NCBI RefSeq assembly: GCF_009734425.1
Contig: NZ_CP046455.1
Location: 992,001 to 1,056,000 of the forward strand
Source of the DNA: Corynebacterium occultum
GTDB lineage: Bacteria > Actinomycetota > Actinomycetes > Mycobacteriales > Mycobacteriaceae
Reading direction: 5' to 3'
DNA length: 64,000 nucleotides
Shown: piece after piece, positions 44,828 to 53,875 of the stretch
Numbering within the stretch: position 1 is the stretch's first letter
Layout of the letters: each line of letters begins with the position of its first letter
Made by a program: the position numbers and the translations under genes
Notes under the pieces: generated by a model
The model's database searches: none
Seen by the model: only the letters and a program-made list of their open reading frames with translations
Told to the model about the DNA's origin: nothing

Positions 44828-46021
44828 CTAGTAGAAGAGCTTCTGGTCGTGTTCCAGGCCGTAGACATCGAGCGAGTAGTTGGTGTAGATCGACTCGGCG
44901 ATGTTGCACATGTGGTTGGCTGCGGCGTGCGCGTCGCGCCAGTAGCGCTGAATCGGCTGCTCCAGACGGATGGCACTGCCACCGGCGTAGGTGTACAGCT
45001 TCTCGATCGCATTGAGTGCTCGGCGGGAGCTGCGCACCTGAATGGTGCGGAAGTAGAGACGCTCGGAGCGGGTCAGCTTGCGACCGGAATCAACGATGGC
45101 CATCATGCGGCGTGCACCATCGAGGACCTGGAGCTTGCTGGCCTCGATTTCGGCGACACCTTCGGCATAGGCGGCCTGCTGGAAGGGGTTCGCTGCAGCG
45201 CGACCACCGAAACCACCGACCTTGTCACGGGTGAACTCAACGAACTCGTTGAGGGCGCCGTCGCAGATGCCGATCGTCGCGGAAGCGATGGCGTAGGAGA
45301 ACACGGTGCCGAAGACGAGGTTGTAGATCGGCTTATCCGGCGCATACTGTTCGGTCAGTCGACCGGCATCCAGGTCTTCATTGTTGATCACACGGTAATC
45401 CGGGACGAAGACATCTTCGACGATCAGGTCCTTGCTGCCCGTGCCCTTGAGTCCGACGACATTCCAGGATCCTTCGACGATCTCGTAGTCGTTGCGGGGG
45501 AGAACGAAGTGGTACCAGTTCGGTCCCGGCTCCGGCTTGCCATCCTCGTCGACGATGATGCCGCCGATGGTGACCCAGTCGCAGGCGTCGGTGCCGGAGG
45601 AGAAGGACCAGCGGCCGCTGAAGCGGAATCCACCCTCCACTCGGGTTGCTCGGCCTGAGGGCATGTAGGGGGAGGCAGTCCATACATCCGGGTCCTCACC
45701 CCAGATCTCCTGCTGGAGCTTCGGGTTCACCTGGCTGAGTTCCCAGGGGTGGACACCGACCACGCCTGCCACCCAACCGGCGGAGGGGTTGAGGGCTGCG
45801 ATATCCATGACTGCTTCGCAGAATTCGTCCAGGCCGGACTCGTAACCGCCGAGTTCACGGGCCAGTGCCATGCGGGTCACGCCGGTGCTGCGGAGGAGTT
45901 CGACGACTTCGTCGGGAAGTTTACCGGCGGCATCGGTGGCCGGGGCCAGATCGCGCAGCTCTTGCGCGACCGCGGCGATGCGGTCCTTGACGGGGGTGAT
46001 GACCTGAGTTGCGGTAGTCAC
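44828..46021 (-). CDS. Flavin-dependent monooxygenase, oxygenase component (HsaA-like)
   Basis: A 397-residue group D flavin monooxygenase with acyl-CoA-dehydrogenase fold, resembling HsaA (3-HSA hydroxylase). It carries ALARELGGYESGLDEFCEAVMDIAALNPSAGWVAGVVG, FSGRWSFSSGTDACDWVTIGGI and a C-terminal RYWRDAHAAANHMCNIAESIY segment. It is expected to add a hydroxyl ortho to a phenolic OH, using reduced flavin from the adjacent reductase and forming a catechol for the dioxygenase. The exact phenol is not determinable here. Confidence 0.93.
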   Translation of the reverse strand: MTTATQVITPVKDRIAAVAQELRDLAPATDAAGKLPDEVVELLRSTGVTRMALARELGGYESGLDEFCEAVMDIAALNPSAGWVAGVVGVHPWELSQVNPKLQQEIWGEDPDVWTASPYMPSGRATRVEGGFRFSGRWSFSSGTDACDWVTIGGIIVDEDGKPEPGPNWYHFVLPRNDYEIVEGSWNVVGLKGTGSKDLIVEDVFVPDYRVINNEDLDAGRLTEQYAPDKPIYNLVFGTVFSYAIASATIGICDGALNEFVEFTRDKVGGFGGRAAANPFQQAAYAEGVAEIEASKLQVLDGARRMMAIVDSGRKLTRSERLYFRTIQVRSSRRALNAIEKLYTYAGGSAIRLEQPIQRYWRDAHAAANHMCNIAESIYTNYSLDVYGLEHDQKLFY

Positions 46022-46065
46022 GGTACTGTCTCCTGTTTTTGAAGAATCGGTGAGGGGAGGTGGTT

Positions 46066-46590
46066 TTACTGGGGGTTCAGACCGAAGTAACCACCGCGGT
46101 GGAATACCAGGGGGTCCATCTGATCGTTGTTCTCGCTGAGGTCATGGACCCTGCCAGTCACCAGGACATGGTCGCCGACCGGGACGACGCGTTCCAGGGT
46201 GCAGTCGATCCACAGGAGGGCTTCATCCAGTCGCGGGGCACCAGTGGCACCGCGGGTCGTGGGCACTCCCTCGAAGCGTTCTTCGCGGGGGCCGCAGAAC
46301 TTGCGGGAAAGGTGTTCGTGCTCGGTGCCGAGGACATTGACGCAGAAGTGGCCGGCCTGGATGATGTCCGTCAGGGTCGAGGAATCACGTTTCGGGAAGA
46401 ATCCGACGATCGGGGGATCGAGGGAGATCGAGGTGAAGGTTCCCACCACCATGCCCGAGGGGCCTCCGTTGCCGGCGACGGTGATGACGGAGACACCGGT
46501 GGGGTAGCCGCCCAGGGTTCTGCGAAAAAGCAACGGATCGATATCTACCGAGGGAAGTTCGAAGGTCTGCAGGTCAAGTGTGGTGGTCAT
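46066..46590 (-). CDS. Flavin reductase component (HsaB-like)
   Basis: A 174-residue flavin:NADH reductase with split-barrel fold: FRRTLGGYPTGVSVITVAGNGGPSGMVVGTFTSISLDPPIVGFFPKRDSST, the flavin-binding pattern of two-component monooxygenase reductases. It supplies FMNH2 or FADH2 to the oxygenase encoded 44 bp downstream. It shares fold but little sequence with the flavin reductase-like gene at 23557. Confidence 0.93.
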   Translation of the reverse strand: MTTTLDLQTFELPSVDIDPLLFRRTLGGYPTGVSVITVAGNGGPSGMVVGTFTSISLDPPIVGFFPKRDSSTLTDIIQAGHFCVNVLGTEHEHLSRKFCGPREERFEGVPTTRGATGAPRLDEALLWIDCTLERVVPVGDHVLVTGRVHDLSENNDQMDPLVFHRGGYFGLNPQ

Positions 46591-46630
46591 GGTATTCCTT
46601 TCGAGGTGGGCTGGCTGGGCTCAGGTGGGA

Positions 46631-47542
46631 TTAGGCTTCGACAGAGACGTTCGAGAGGTCTTCGATGACCATGCCCGGGCCCATCTCGGCGAGGTTGGGG
46701 TGCGGCTTGTGTCCCCAGATCGAGAAGCTGTGGAAGGTCTTGGCGACCCAGAGGTCGTCGACCTCGAGTCCGCCGGAGCCGTACTCGATGGCGAAGCCAG
46801 AGGGGGACTTCACGTAGAAGGAGGTCACCAGGTCATTGACGTGGCGGCCCATACCCATGGTGATCGGGAGGTCGGCTTCGGTGACCAGGTCGTGGGCGAT
46901 GCCCACGTCGTCGATGGAGTTTGTCTCGAACATCAGGTGGTGGACTCCGATGCAGGGTCCTTCAGCCAGCGCGAAGGAGTGGTGGCGGCCGTTGACGTGG
47001 TAGAAGCGGACATCGAACGGGCCACGGATGTAGTCGGAGAGTTTGAAGCCCATGACGCCGCGGTAGAACTCCTCGGCTTCCTTGAGGTTCGGGACAATGA
47101 GGACGGCGTGGCCCAGGCCCTGGTCACCGGTCCGGAAGCCGGCGTGGGAACGGCCGGGATGGAAGGTGGAGGGGTAGAAGAACTGGCCCCAGGCGATCTC
47201 GTGACGGAAGCCGTAGGGGTCGGTGAACCAGAAGTAGCCTTCGACACCGCGGTCCTCGCGCTCGACGGCGTTGGCGTAGGTGACCTCGACACCGTGGGAA
47301 GTCAGGCGCTGTTCCATCTCTGCGGCCTCAACTGCGGAGTTGACGGTCCAGCCGAGGTAAGCGACATCATCCTTGTCGCCGGGGTAGACAGCCAGACGGA
47401 AGAGTGCGTCGTCCATGCGGTAGCGCTCCCCACCATCCGGGGAATCTGCGCCGCGCTCCAGGCCCAGGATGCGGGTACCGAAGTCGTTCCAGTCGGCGTG
47501 GTTCGGGGTGCTGATGCCCATGTAGGCGAATGCGTTGATCAT
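46631..47542 (-). CDS. Type I extradiol ring-cleavage dioxygenase (VOC family)
   Basis: A 303-residue two-domain BphC/HsaC-like extradiol dioxygenase. The Fe(II) ligands fit His145 (GLGHAV), His201/202 (HHLMFE) and Glu253 (IEYGSGG). Supporting His187 (GRHHSF) and His234 (GRHVND) sit at the positions of the BphC second-shell histidines. It cleaves a catechol between or next to the hydroxyls. It is the first gene of the operon, with AAAGGAG before the ATG, downstream of the CTAG array. Confidence 0.95.
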   Translation of the reverse strand: MINAFAYMGISTPNHADWNDFGTRILGLERGADSPDGGERYRMDDALFRLAVYPGDKDDVAYLGWTVNSAVEAAEMEQRLTSHGVEVTYANAVEREDRGVEGYFWFTDPYGFRHEIAWGQFFYPSTFHPGRSHAGFRTGDQGLGHAVLIVPNLKEAEEFYRGVMGFKLSDYIRGPFDVRFYHVNGRHHSFALAEGPCIGVHHLMFETNSIDDVGIAHDLVTEADLPITMGMGRHVNDLVTSFYVKSPSGFAIEYGSGGLEVDDLWVAKTFHSFSIWGHKPHPNLAEMGPGMVIEDLSNVSVEA

Positions 47543-47594
47543 GACGGGGTCTCCTTTGAAGAGTGAAAAATCTGGGGGCGTTCACGGTGTCCAC

Positions 47595-47654
47595 CTAGAC
47601 CATCTGATCTAGAAATACTGAACTAGATCTCGCAATCTAGAATGTCTGCTCTAG
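47595..47654. promoter_or_regulatory. Array of five CTAG cores at 14-bp spacing, putative operator
   Basis: CTAG occurs at 47595, 47609, 47623, 47637 and 47651, exactly 14 bp apart. The spacers are partly alike: CTG recurs in three of them (units 1, 2 and 4). Within the array GATCTAG (47606-47612) and CTAGATC (47623-47629) form a perfect 7-bp inverted pair, and CTAGAT/ATCTAG (47623-47640) another. It lies 53-112 bp upstream of the dioxygenase start and is shared with the divergent TetR-family gene, its likely binder. Confidence 0.7.
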
Positions 47655-48066
47655 GTTGCTTAGAAATATAACTCAGGTCACATGCCAGCACAATGGGTGA
47701 TCTGAAACTAATTTCCTCAAGGGTGTGGCAAGGGCACTTTCGGCTACCTGGAAGAGGGGTTGGGGAAAGGGTGAAAGTCCAGCTCAGGGGGGTTAATTCG
47801 AGATCCTTGAGGAGGTAGAATTTTCCCGAAAAAGTTTTGAATATAAATCACCCGGGGTCCTGGCGGGAACCTGGGAAGTGCTGGGTCCACAGATTTTTCT
47901 CCCCTTTTTAGGACTGAGATCGATCAGTTTGAAGTAGCTGGGAAGGGATCCAGGACTCGGGAAAGGGGGTGGGCGGCCCCTGGCTGAGTGATCCGGAAAA
48001 CAGGAACTACACTGGGTTTTTAGATGAAACAATCAATTTCGGGTCGGAAAGACCGTGGGGGAGAAC
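47655..48066. other. Intergenic region between the CTAG array and the TetR-family gene
   Basis: No gene is seen. The sequence is less GC-rich than its surroundings, with A/T-rich stretches (47660-47680, 47810-47850, 47890-47935, 48000-48040). The TetR-family promoter probably lies in the last of these. Confidence 0.45.
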
Positions 48067-48777
48067 ATGGATAAAAAAGGGGTACGCTCCCAGCGCAGCG
48101 CAGAATCCGTTGACAAGATCCTGCAGGCGGCGCAGGAACTGGCCAGGGAGCTGGGTTATGAGGGAACAACCATCGCCAAGGTCAGTAAGCGCTCCGGTTT
48201 GCCCACCGGATCGATCTACTGGCATTTCGGTGACAAGGACAAGCTTTTTGCGGCCCTGATCAACCGCTATGTCGATGCCTGGTTCAACAAGTACGACTGG
48301 ACGGTTCGGGAGGGGGAGCGCCCCGTGGACCGGATGACCGAGATCATGACCACCAGGGCAAAAGAGGCGACTGATCCCTCAAGTGCCTGGGGGATCGGCC
48401 TGTCAATGGCCCTGGAGAGGCGCCTGGAGGGTTCTGCGGCGCGGGAAACTTTCCTGGAGATCCGCCGGAGCAGGTTGCAGTTCATCGCCGAATTCTGGCG
48501 GGATAACCTCCCCGGCAATGTTCTGACGGCGGACCCTGAGCTGCCGACGAAGTTGGCGCAGTTCGTCGTCGCTTTCTCTGACGGCTGGTTCATTTCCGCA
48601 AGTGCCAATGAGGACTGGGATCTGGAGAGCCATGCCGGGATCATGGCAACCACGCTTGATCAGATGATCGGCACCGCGGAACGCAAGGCATTCGCGAAGG
48701 AGGGCCTGGATGAAACCCAGACCAGCAGATGGGGGCATACGCTGCCTGGGGAACCTGCGGAGGGCTGGGGACTCTGA
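48067..48777 (+). CDS. TetR/AcrR family transcriptional regulator
   Basis: A 236-residue regulator with an N-terminal TetR helix-turn-helix: RSQRSAESVDKILQAAQELARELGYEGTTIAKVSKRSGLPTGSIYWHFGDKDKLFAALI (about 6-65). The C-terminal half is the ligand-binding domain. A GGGGGAG precedes the ATG at 48067; the GTG at 48055 lies in the ribosome-binding region. Divergent from the meta-cleavage operon, it is the obvious candidate to bind the CTAG array. The inducer would be a pathway substrate or intermediate. Confidence 0.93.
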   Translation: MDKKGVRSQRSAESVDKILQAAQELARELGYEGTTIAKVSKRSGLPTGSIYWHFGDKDKLFAALINRYVDAWFNKYDWTVREGERPVDRMTEIMTTRAKEATDPSSAWGIGLSMALERRLEGSAARETFLEIRRSRLQFIAEFWRDNLPGNVLTADPELPTKLAQFVVAFSDGWFISASANEDWDLESHAGIMATTLDQMIGTAERKAFAKEGLDETQTSRWGHTLPGEPAEGWGL

Positions 48778-49025
48778 AACCTGCTGACCGGGCGGTGCCG
48801 GCGCGGCGTCGTGAAGCTGGGGCGAACCAGAAAAAGGTGCTATCTACCTGGGTTTTCGGGTTGAATCTTCACCCGTCAAAGACCGGAAAAGAACCTTTCC
48901 TGAGCGTAGCCTCAGGGGTGTGGGCTTCTCCGCTGGCGGGGTGGGCCACACATAGTTCCAGCATCGAGTTTTCCCGCGTCGGCCACTCGTCGGAATGGCT
49001 GACCCCTTGAATGAGGAGAAAAACC

Positions 49026-50081
49026 ATGAAGGCTCTCGTTTATCACGGTCCCGGTAGAAAGTCCTGGGATGAGGTACCGGATCCGGTCATCCAGAAGCCC
49101 AGCGACATCATCGTCAAGATCGACACCACCACGATCTGCGGTACCGACCTCCATATTCTCAAGGGTGATGTTCCAGCGGTCACCGAGGGGCGCATTCTCG
49201 GACATGAGGGAGTGGGCACCATCACCGAGGTCGGCGATGCAATCAGCACCCTGAAGGTGGGGGATCGTGTCATCCTCTCCTGCGTGAGTGCCTGTGGCCG
49301 TTGTGACTACTGCCGGAAGGGTGTCTATTCCCACTGCCGGGCAGACGAGGGATCCCCCGGCATCGGCTGGATCTTCGGGCATCTCATCGACGGCACCCAG
49401 GCGGAATACGTCCGGGTCCCCTTCGCTGAAACTTCGGTGCACAAGATCCCGGAGGGGGTCAGTGATGCGGAGGGTGTCCTGCTCTCCGACATCCTGCCCA
49501 CCGGCCATGAGATCGGTGTGCAGTATGGCCAGGTCAAACCCGGGGATGTGGTGGCCGTGATCGGTGCCGGTCCGGTGGGTCTGGCCGCGATCCTGACGGC
49601 TGGCCTCTACGGCCCCTCCCGGGTCATCGCCATCGATCTGGACGCCAACCGGGTGGAGGAGGCGAAGAAGTTCGGCGCCACCGACGGTGTGGTCAACTCC
49701 GATCCGGACTGGAAGGAACAGGTGTTGGCCATGACTGATGGCCTGGGTGTGGATGTCGCCATCGAGGCGGTGGGCATTCCGCAGACCTTCAGCGACTGCC
49801 TGGCGATCACCCGCCCGGCTGGTGTGGTCGCCAATGTCGGGGTGCACGGCACCGGTGTGAACCTTCCCCTGGACACCCTGTGGATCTCCAACATCAAGAT
49901 GACCATGGGACTGGTCAACACCAACACCACCGATACCCTGCTGAAGATGGTCGCATCGAAGAAGCTGGATGCGACTCCCTTCGTCTCCCACACCTTCAAG
50001 CTCGATGACATTCTCGAGGCCTATGACGTATTCAGTCGCGCGGCTGAGACCAAGGCCCTGAAGGTGATGTTGACCTCCTAG
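49026..50081 (+). CDS. Zinc-dependent alcohol dehydrogenase
   Basis: A 351-residue medium-chain dehydrogenase. Catalytic zinc residues are Cys38 (TICGTDLHI), His60 and Glu61 (GHEGVG); the structural zinc is bound by Cys90, 93, 96 and 104 (CGRCDYCRKGVYSHC). The NAD site reads VAVIGAGPVGLAAI. The ATG at 49026 has GAGGAG upstream. It follows the regulator gene by about 250 bp and may serve the same catabolism or be independent. The substrate is unknown. Confidence 0.94.
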   Translation: MKALVYHGPGRKSWDEVPDPVIQKPSDIIVKIDTTTICGTDLHILKGDVPAVTEGRILGHEGVGTITEVGDAISTLKVGDRVILSCVSACGRCDYCRKGVYSHCRADEGSPGIGWIFGHLIDGTQAEYVRVPFAETSVHKIPEGVSDAEGVLLSDILPTGHEIGVQYGQVKPGDVVAVIGAGPVGLAAILTAGLYGPSRVIAIDLDANRVEEAKKFGATDGVVNSDPDWKEQVLAMTDGLGVDVAIEAVGIPQTFSDCLAITRPAGVVANVGVHGTGVNLPLDTLWISNIKMTMGLVNTNTTDTLLKMVASKKLDATPFVSHTFKLDDILEAYDVFSRAAETKALKVMLTS

Positions 50082-50163
50082 GCTCCCCACCTGCCGCCAT
50101 GGCACGGCAGGGGGGACCCCCTGAAAACTTTTGGGCGGGAAAACCTAGTAGGATCCTGAGGCT

Positions 50164-50520
50164 ATGTCTACTGAATTGCCCCCCTGCCCTGAGTGCGACA
50201 GCGAATTCACCTATGAATCCGGCACCTTGCTCGCCTGCCCCATGTGCGCCCATGAGTGGATGCCCGGTGAGACCGGTGAAGCCGTTGAGGCCGAAAATGT
50301 CATCAAGGATTCTGTCGGAAATGTCCTCCGGGACGGGGACAGCGTCTCCGTTGTCAAGAGCCTCAAGGTCAAGGGTGGTGGTGGCAAGGCGATAAAGATC
50401 GGCACCAAGGTCACCGGCATCCGGTTGATTGAGGATGGTGTCGACGGCCATGACATCGACGCAAAGGTGCCGGGCTTCGGTCAGATGCAGCTGAAGTCCA
50501 GCGTGGTGAAGAAGCTCTGA
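50164..50520 (+). CDS. yjdM: Zinc-ribbon protein YjdM (PhnA family)
   Basis: A 118-residue protein: an N-terminal CPEC-X14-CPMC zinc ribbon, a VIKDSVGNVLRDGDSVSVVKSLKVKGGGGKAIKIGTKVTGIRL core and a DIDAKVPGFGQMQLKSSVVKKL end, all typical of YjdM. The old PhnA name does not imply phosphonoacetate hydrolase activity. The start follows a TAGGAT box and a weak GAGG. It converges on nadS. Confidence 0.95.
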   Translation: MSTELPPCPECDSEFTYESGTLLACPMCAHEWMPGETGEAVEAENVIKDSVGNVLRDGDSVSVVKSLKVKGGGGKAIKIGTKVTGIRLIEDGVDGHDIDAKVPGFGQMQLKSSVVKKL

Positions 50521-50546
50521 CCCGGACCCCCGGGGAGCGTGATCCC

Positions 50547-51692
50547 TCAGCGCGGCTGAAGCTGGCGGAGCACGCCCACCGATTCCACCACCGCAGCCGC
50601 CGCCTGATCGATTTCTGCCAGGGTAGTTGTCGGCCCGAGCGTGAAACGCAGGGCACTCTGGGCCAGTGGCCCGGGAATCCCGATCGTCAGCAGCACCGGG
50701 GAGGGATCATCCGACCCGGCGGCACAGGCTGAGCCGGAGGAACAGATCACTCCGCGGCGTTCCAACTCCAGCAGCACCCCCTCTCCGGAGACTCCCTCGA
50801 TGACGAAGGATGCGGAGGCCGGCAGTCTGAGACTGGGATGCCCGCTCAGCTGGGCGCCCCGGACCTTCGCCAGAACTTGGGCGATGAAATGGTCCCGGAG
50901 CTGGACGATCCGGGGGACCAGCCCGGTACGTTCCGCCTCCGCGAGTTCCACGGCGCTGGCCAGCGCCACCACACCGGCGACATTCTCGGTCCCGCTGCGC
51001 CGCCCCCGTTCCTGACCACCACCGTGGAGCAGTGGCTCCAGGGGGATCCGGCCCCGCACCCAGAGCAGGCCGATGCCCTTGGGGGTGCCGAATTTATGCC
51101 CGGAGATACTGAGTGCATCCACCCCGAGTTCTTTCACGTCAAGGGGCAGCCACCCGGCGGCCTGCACGGCATCACTATGGAAGGGGACCCCTGCCTGGTG
51201 TGCCACCGCCGCCAGCTCCCGGATCGGCTGGATGGTGCCGATCTCATTATTGGCGTAGTGCACCGACACCAGGGTGGTGTCTGCCCGCAGCAGCTGCGCA
51301 AGCTGAGAGTGGGAGACCAGGCCTTGGGCATCGGGGTGAAGATAGTCCACCTCAAAACCATGCACCCTGGCCAGGTACTCCACTGATTCCAGCACCGCGG
51401 GGTGCTCTAAGGGGGTGGTGATCAGGTGCCTGCCCCGCGGATCACCCAGCGAGATGCCCTTGATCGCCAGGTTGTCGGCCTCGGTGCCGCCGGCAGTGAA
51501 CACCAGGTCCCCGGCGCGGGCACCCAGCACGGTGGCGATGCGTCGGCGGGCGTCCGCCAGTCCCGTGGCAGCCGCCTCGCCGAGGGTGTGGTGGCTGGAG
51601 GGGTTGCCGAAGTGTGCGGTGAGATAAGGCCACATAGCCTGGAGTGTCTCGCGGCGTACCGGGGAGGTGGCGGCGTGGTCCAGGTAGATCAT
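50547..51692 (-). CDS. nadS: Cysteine desulfurase of the NAD operon
   Basis: A 381-residue NifS-type PLP enzyme. It has MIYLDHAATSPVRRETLQAMWPYLTAHFGNPSSHHTLGEAA, the PLP lysine in LSISGHKFGTPKGIGLLWVRG and the active-site Cys loop VICSSGSACAAGSDDPSPVLL. It is the last gene of nadA-nadC-nadS and probably matures the [4Fe-4S] cluster of NadA, as proposed for the C. glutamicum operon. It begins nine bases after the nadC stop. Confidence 0.94.
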   Translation of the reverse strand: MIYLDHAATSPVRRETLQAMWPYLTAHFGNPSSHHTLGEAAATGLADARRRIATVLGARAGDLVFTAGGTEADNLAIKGISLGDPRGRHLITTPLEHPAVLESVEYLARVHGFEVDYLHPDAQGLVSHSQLAQLLRADTTLVSVHYANNEIGTIQPIRELAAVAHQAGVPFHSDAVQAAGWLPLDVKELGVDALSISGHKFGTPKGIGLLWVRGRIPLEPLLHGGGQERGRRSGTENVAGVVALASAVELAEAERTGLVPRIVQLRDHFIAQVLAKVRGAQLSGHPSLRLPASASFVIEGVSGEGVLLELERRGVICSSGSACAAGSDDPSPVLLTIGIPGPLAQSALRFTLGPTTTLAEIDQAAAAVVESVGVLRQLQPR

Positions 51693-51701
51693 GGGAAACT
51701 C

Positions 51702-52556
51702 CTAGAGTCCGGGGGCCACATCCAGCCCCAGGTCCAGGGCTGGGGTGGAGTGGGTCAGGGCTCCGACGGAGATGATGTCCACTCCGGTGGCGGCGATCTC
51801 GGCGACGGTGTCCAGGTTGACCCCGCCACTGGCCTCAACCAGGGCGGCACCGTTGATCAGGGTGATACCTTCGCGCAGCTGTGCGGGGCTGAAGTTGTCG
51901 AGCATGATGGTGTCCACCCCGGCGGCCAGCACGGGTGGGATCTGGTCGAGGCGGTCCACCTCCACCTCGATGTGGGTGGTGTGGGGCAGGCGTTCCCGCA
52001 TCTGGAGCAGGGCTGCGGTGATGCTGAGTCCCGTGGAGAGCACCGCGGCCAGGTGGTTGTCCTTGACCATGACCGCATCGGAGAGGGAGCTGCGGTGGTT
52101 GTGTCCGCCGCCGTCACGCACCGCCTGTCGTTCCAAGAGGCGCAGTCCCGGGGTGGTTTTCCGGGTGTCCACGATTCGGGCATGGGTGTCTGCGACGGCC
52201 GCGACATAGCGGGCGGTCTGGGTGGCGATGCCTGACATGCGCTGCACGAAGTTCAGGCCGATTCTTTCCGCGCGTAGCACGGCGCGCGCCGGGCCGGATA
52301 CCTCTGCCAGGACCTCGCCGGCCTGGAAGGGGTGGCCGTCGCCAAGCAGGAGCTGGACCTTGACGTCCGGGTCAACGAGGCGGAAAGCGGCGGCGAAGAT
52401 TTCCGCACCGCTGAAGACACCGGGTTCGCGGGCGACTAATTCGGCATGGAGCCAGGCGTCGGCCGGCACCAGGGTTTCCGAGGTCAGGTCTCCCCAGGGG
52501 GCGTCCTCTTCCAGGGCGTGGAGGACCAGGTGGTCGATGGTGCGCTGGTGGATCAT
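51702..52556 (-). CDS. nadC: Nicotinate-nucleotide pyrophosphorylase (carboxylating)
   Basis: Converts quinolinate and PRPP to nicotinate mononucleotide. The 284-residue protein has EDAPWGDLTSETL, LNFVQRMSGIATQTARYV, the substrate-binding VDTRKTTPGLRLLERQAVRDGGGHNHRSSLSDAVMVKDNHL segment and a C-terminal ASGGVNLDTVAEIAATGVDIISVGALTHS. Its ATG overlaps the nadA stop (ATGA), so translation is coupled. Confidence 0.97.
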   Translation of the reverse strand: MIHQRTIDHLVLHALEEDAPWGDLTSETLVPADAWLHAELVAREPGVFSGAEIFAAAFRLVDPDVKVQLLLGDGHPFQAGEVLAEVSGPARAVLRAERIGLNFVQRMSGIATQTARYVAAVADTHARIVDTRKTTPGLRLLERQAVRDGGGHNHRSSLSDAVMVKDNHLAAVLSTGLSITAALLQMRERLPHTTHIEVEVDRLDQIPPVLAAGVDTIMLDNFSPAQLREGITLINGAALVEASGGVNLDTVAEIAATGVDIISVGALTHSTPALDLGLDVAPGL

Positions 52557-53857
52557 TTGGTGACCGCCTTCGGGACGACGCTGAGCATTCTTTCCAGGGC
52601 GACCCGGGCGGGGTCGGCGACCTCGGCGGAGACGGTGATCTGGTTGAGGACTTTGCCTTCCAGGAGGGATTCGAGGACCCAGGCCAGGTATCCGGGGTGG
52701 ATGCGGTACATGGTGGAGCAGGGGCAGACCACCGGGTCCAGGCAGAAGATGGTGTGCTCCGGGTACTGCGCGGCCAGTCGCTGGACCAGGTTGATCTCGG
52801 TGCCGATGGCGAAGGTGGAGCCGGCCGGGGCGGCCTGAATGGCCTTGACGATGAAGTCGGTGGAACCGGCGGAGTCCGCGGCGTCCACCACCGGCATCGG
52901 GGATTCGGGGTGCACCACCACATGAACATCCGGGTGGTCGGCACGTGCCTTCTGGATCTGTTCCACGGTGAAGCGTTTGTGTACGGAGCAGAAACCATGC
53001 CAGAGCAGGACCTTCGCCTGTTCCAATTCGGTTTCGTCATTGCCGCCCAGGGGCTTATTCGGGTTCCACAGGGGCATCTGTTCCAGGGGGATGCCCATGG
53101 CCTTGGCGGTGTTGCGGCCCAGGTGCTGGTCAGGGAAGAAAAGCACCCGCTGGCCTCGTTCAAAGGCCCACTCCAGGACGGCGGGGGCATTGGAGGAGGT
53201 GCAGACGATGCCGCCGTGGCGGCCGACGAAGCCCTTGAGGGCGGCGGAGGAGTTCATGTAGGTCACCGGGATCAGGGGTGCCCGGCCCTCAGCGTCGGGC
53301 TCGGTGCCGTAGATCTCTTCCAGCTGTTCCCAGCAATCCTCCACGGATTCCAGGTCGGCCATGTCTGCCATGGAGCAGCCGGCGGCGAGGTTGGGGAGGA
53401 TGACGGACTGCTTCGGGGTGGATAGCAGGTCCGCGGTTTCGGCCATGAAATGCACCCCGCAGAAGATGATGGCCTCTGCCTCGGGGCGGGTCTTGGCGGC
53501 CCGGGCCAGCTGGAATGAGTCCCCTACGAAATCAGCGTGTTGGATGACCTCATCACGCTGGTAGAAGTGGCCGAGGATCACCACCCGCTCACCGAGTTTC
53601 TCCTTGGCGGCGCGGATCCGCTGCTCCAGCTCTGCCTCGGAGGCGGTGCGGTAGGTCTCGGGGAGTTCCCCCTGGCGCGGGGTGTCGAACGGCACGGGGT
53701 CGGCGTTGGAGGCACCGGGGCCGTAGCCGGGTGCGGCGTCGATGAGCCAGGGGCCGGACTCCAGCCCGGGGGAACAGGCGGAACCGGAGGCTGCGCCGGT
53801 GGCGATCAGTTTCAGGGTGCGGTCAACGGAGGCGTCGATCAGGGGTGGGGTGGTCAT
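52553..53857 (-). CDS. nadA: Quinolinate synthase
   Basis: Condenses iminoaspartate and dihydroxyacetone phosphate to quinolinate with a [4Fe-4S] cluster. The 434-residue protein has VILGHFYQRDEVIQHADFVGDSFQLA, the cluster Cys regions (IIFCGVHFMAETA, VCTSSNA and CLDPVVCPCSTMYR) and GNxE-type HPESPMPVVD. The N-terminal about 75 residues exceed the minimal E. coli enzyme but match actinobacterial forms. It is the second gene after ndnR. Confidence 0.96.
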   Translation of the reverse strand: MTTPPLIDASVDRTLKLIATGAASGSACSPGLESGPWLIDAAPGYGPGASNADPVPFDTPRQGELPETYRTASEAELEQRIRAAKEKLGERVVILGHFYQRDEVIQHADFVGDSFQLARAAKTRPEAEAIIFCGVHFMAETADLLSTPKQSVILPNLAAGCSMADMADLESVEDCWEQLEEIYGTEPDAEGRAPLIPVTYMNSSAALKGFVGRHGGIVCTSSNAPAVLEWAFERGQRVLFFPDQHLGRNTAKAMGIPLEQMPLWNPNKPLGGNDETELEQAKVLLWHGFCSVHKRFTVEQIQKARADHPDVHVVVHPESPMPVVDAADSAGSTDFIVKAIQAAPAGSTFAIGTEINLVQRLAAQYPEHTIFCLDPVVCPCSTMYRIHPGYLAWVLESLLEGKVLNQITVSAEVADPARVALERMLSVVPKAVTK

Positions 53858-53875
53858 GGGCTGGCTAACCTTTTC

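Noticed and set aside
40925..47542. Assigning the operon to steroid (hsa) degradation
   Set aside because: The enzymes resemble hsa types, but no other steroid genes are in the window, so the substrate is left open.
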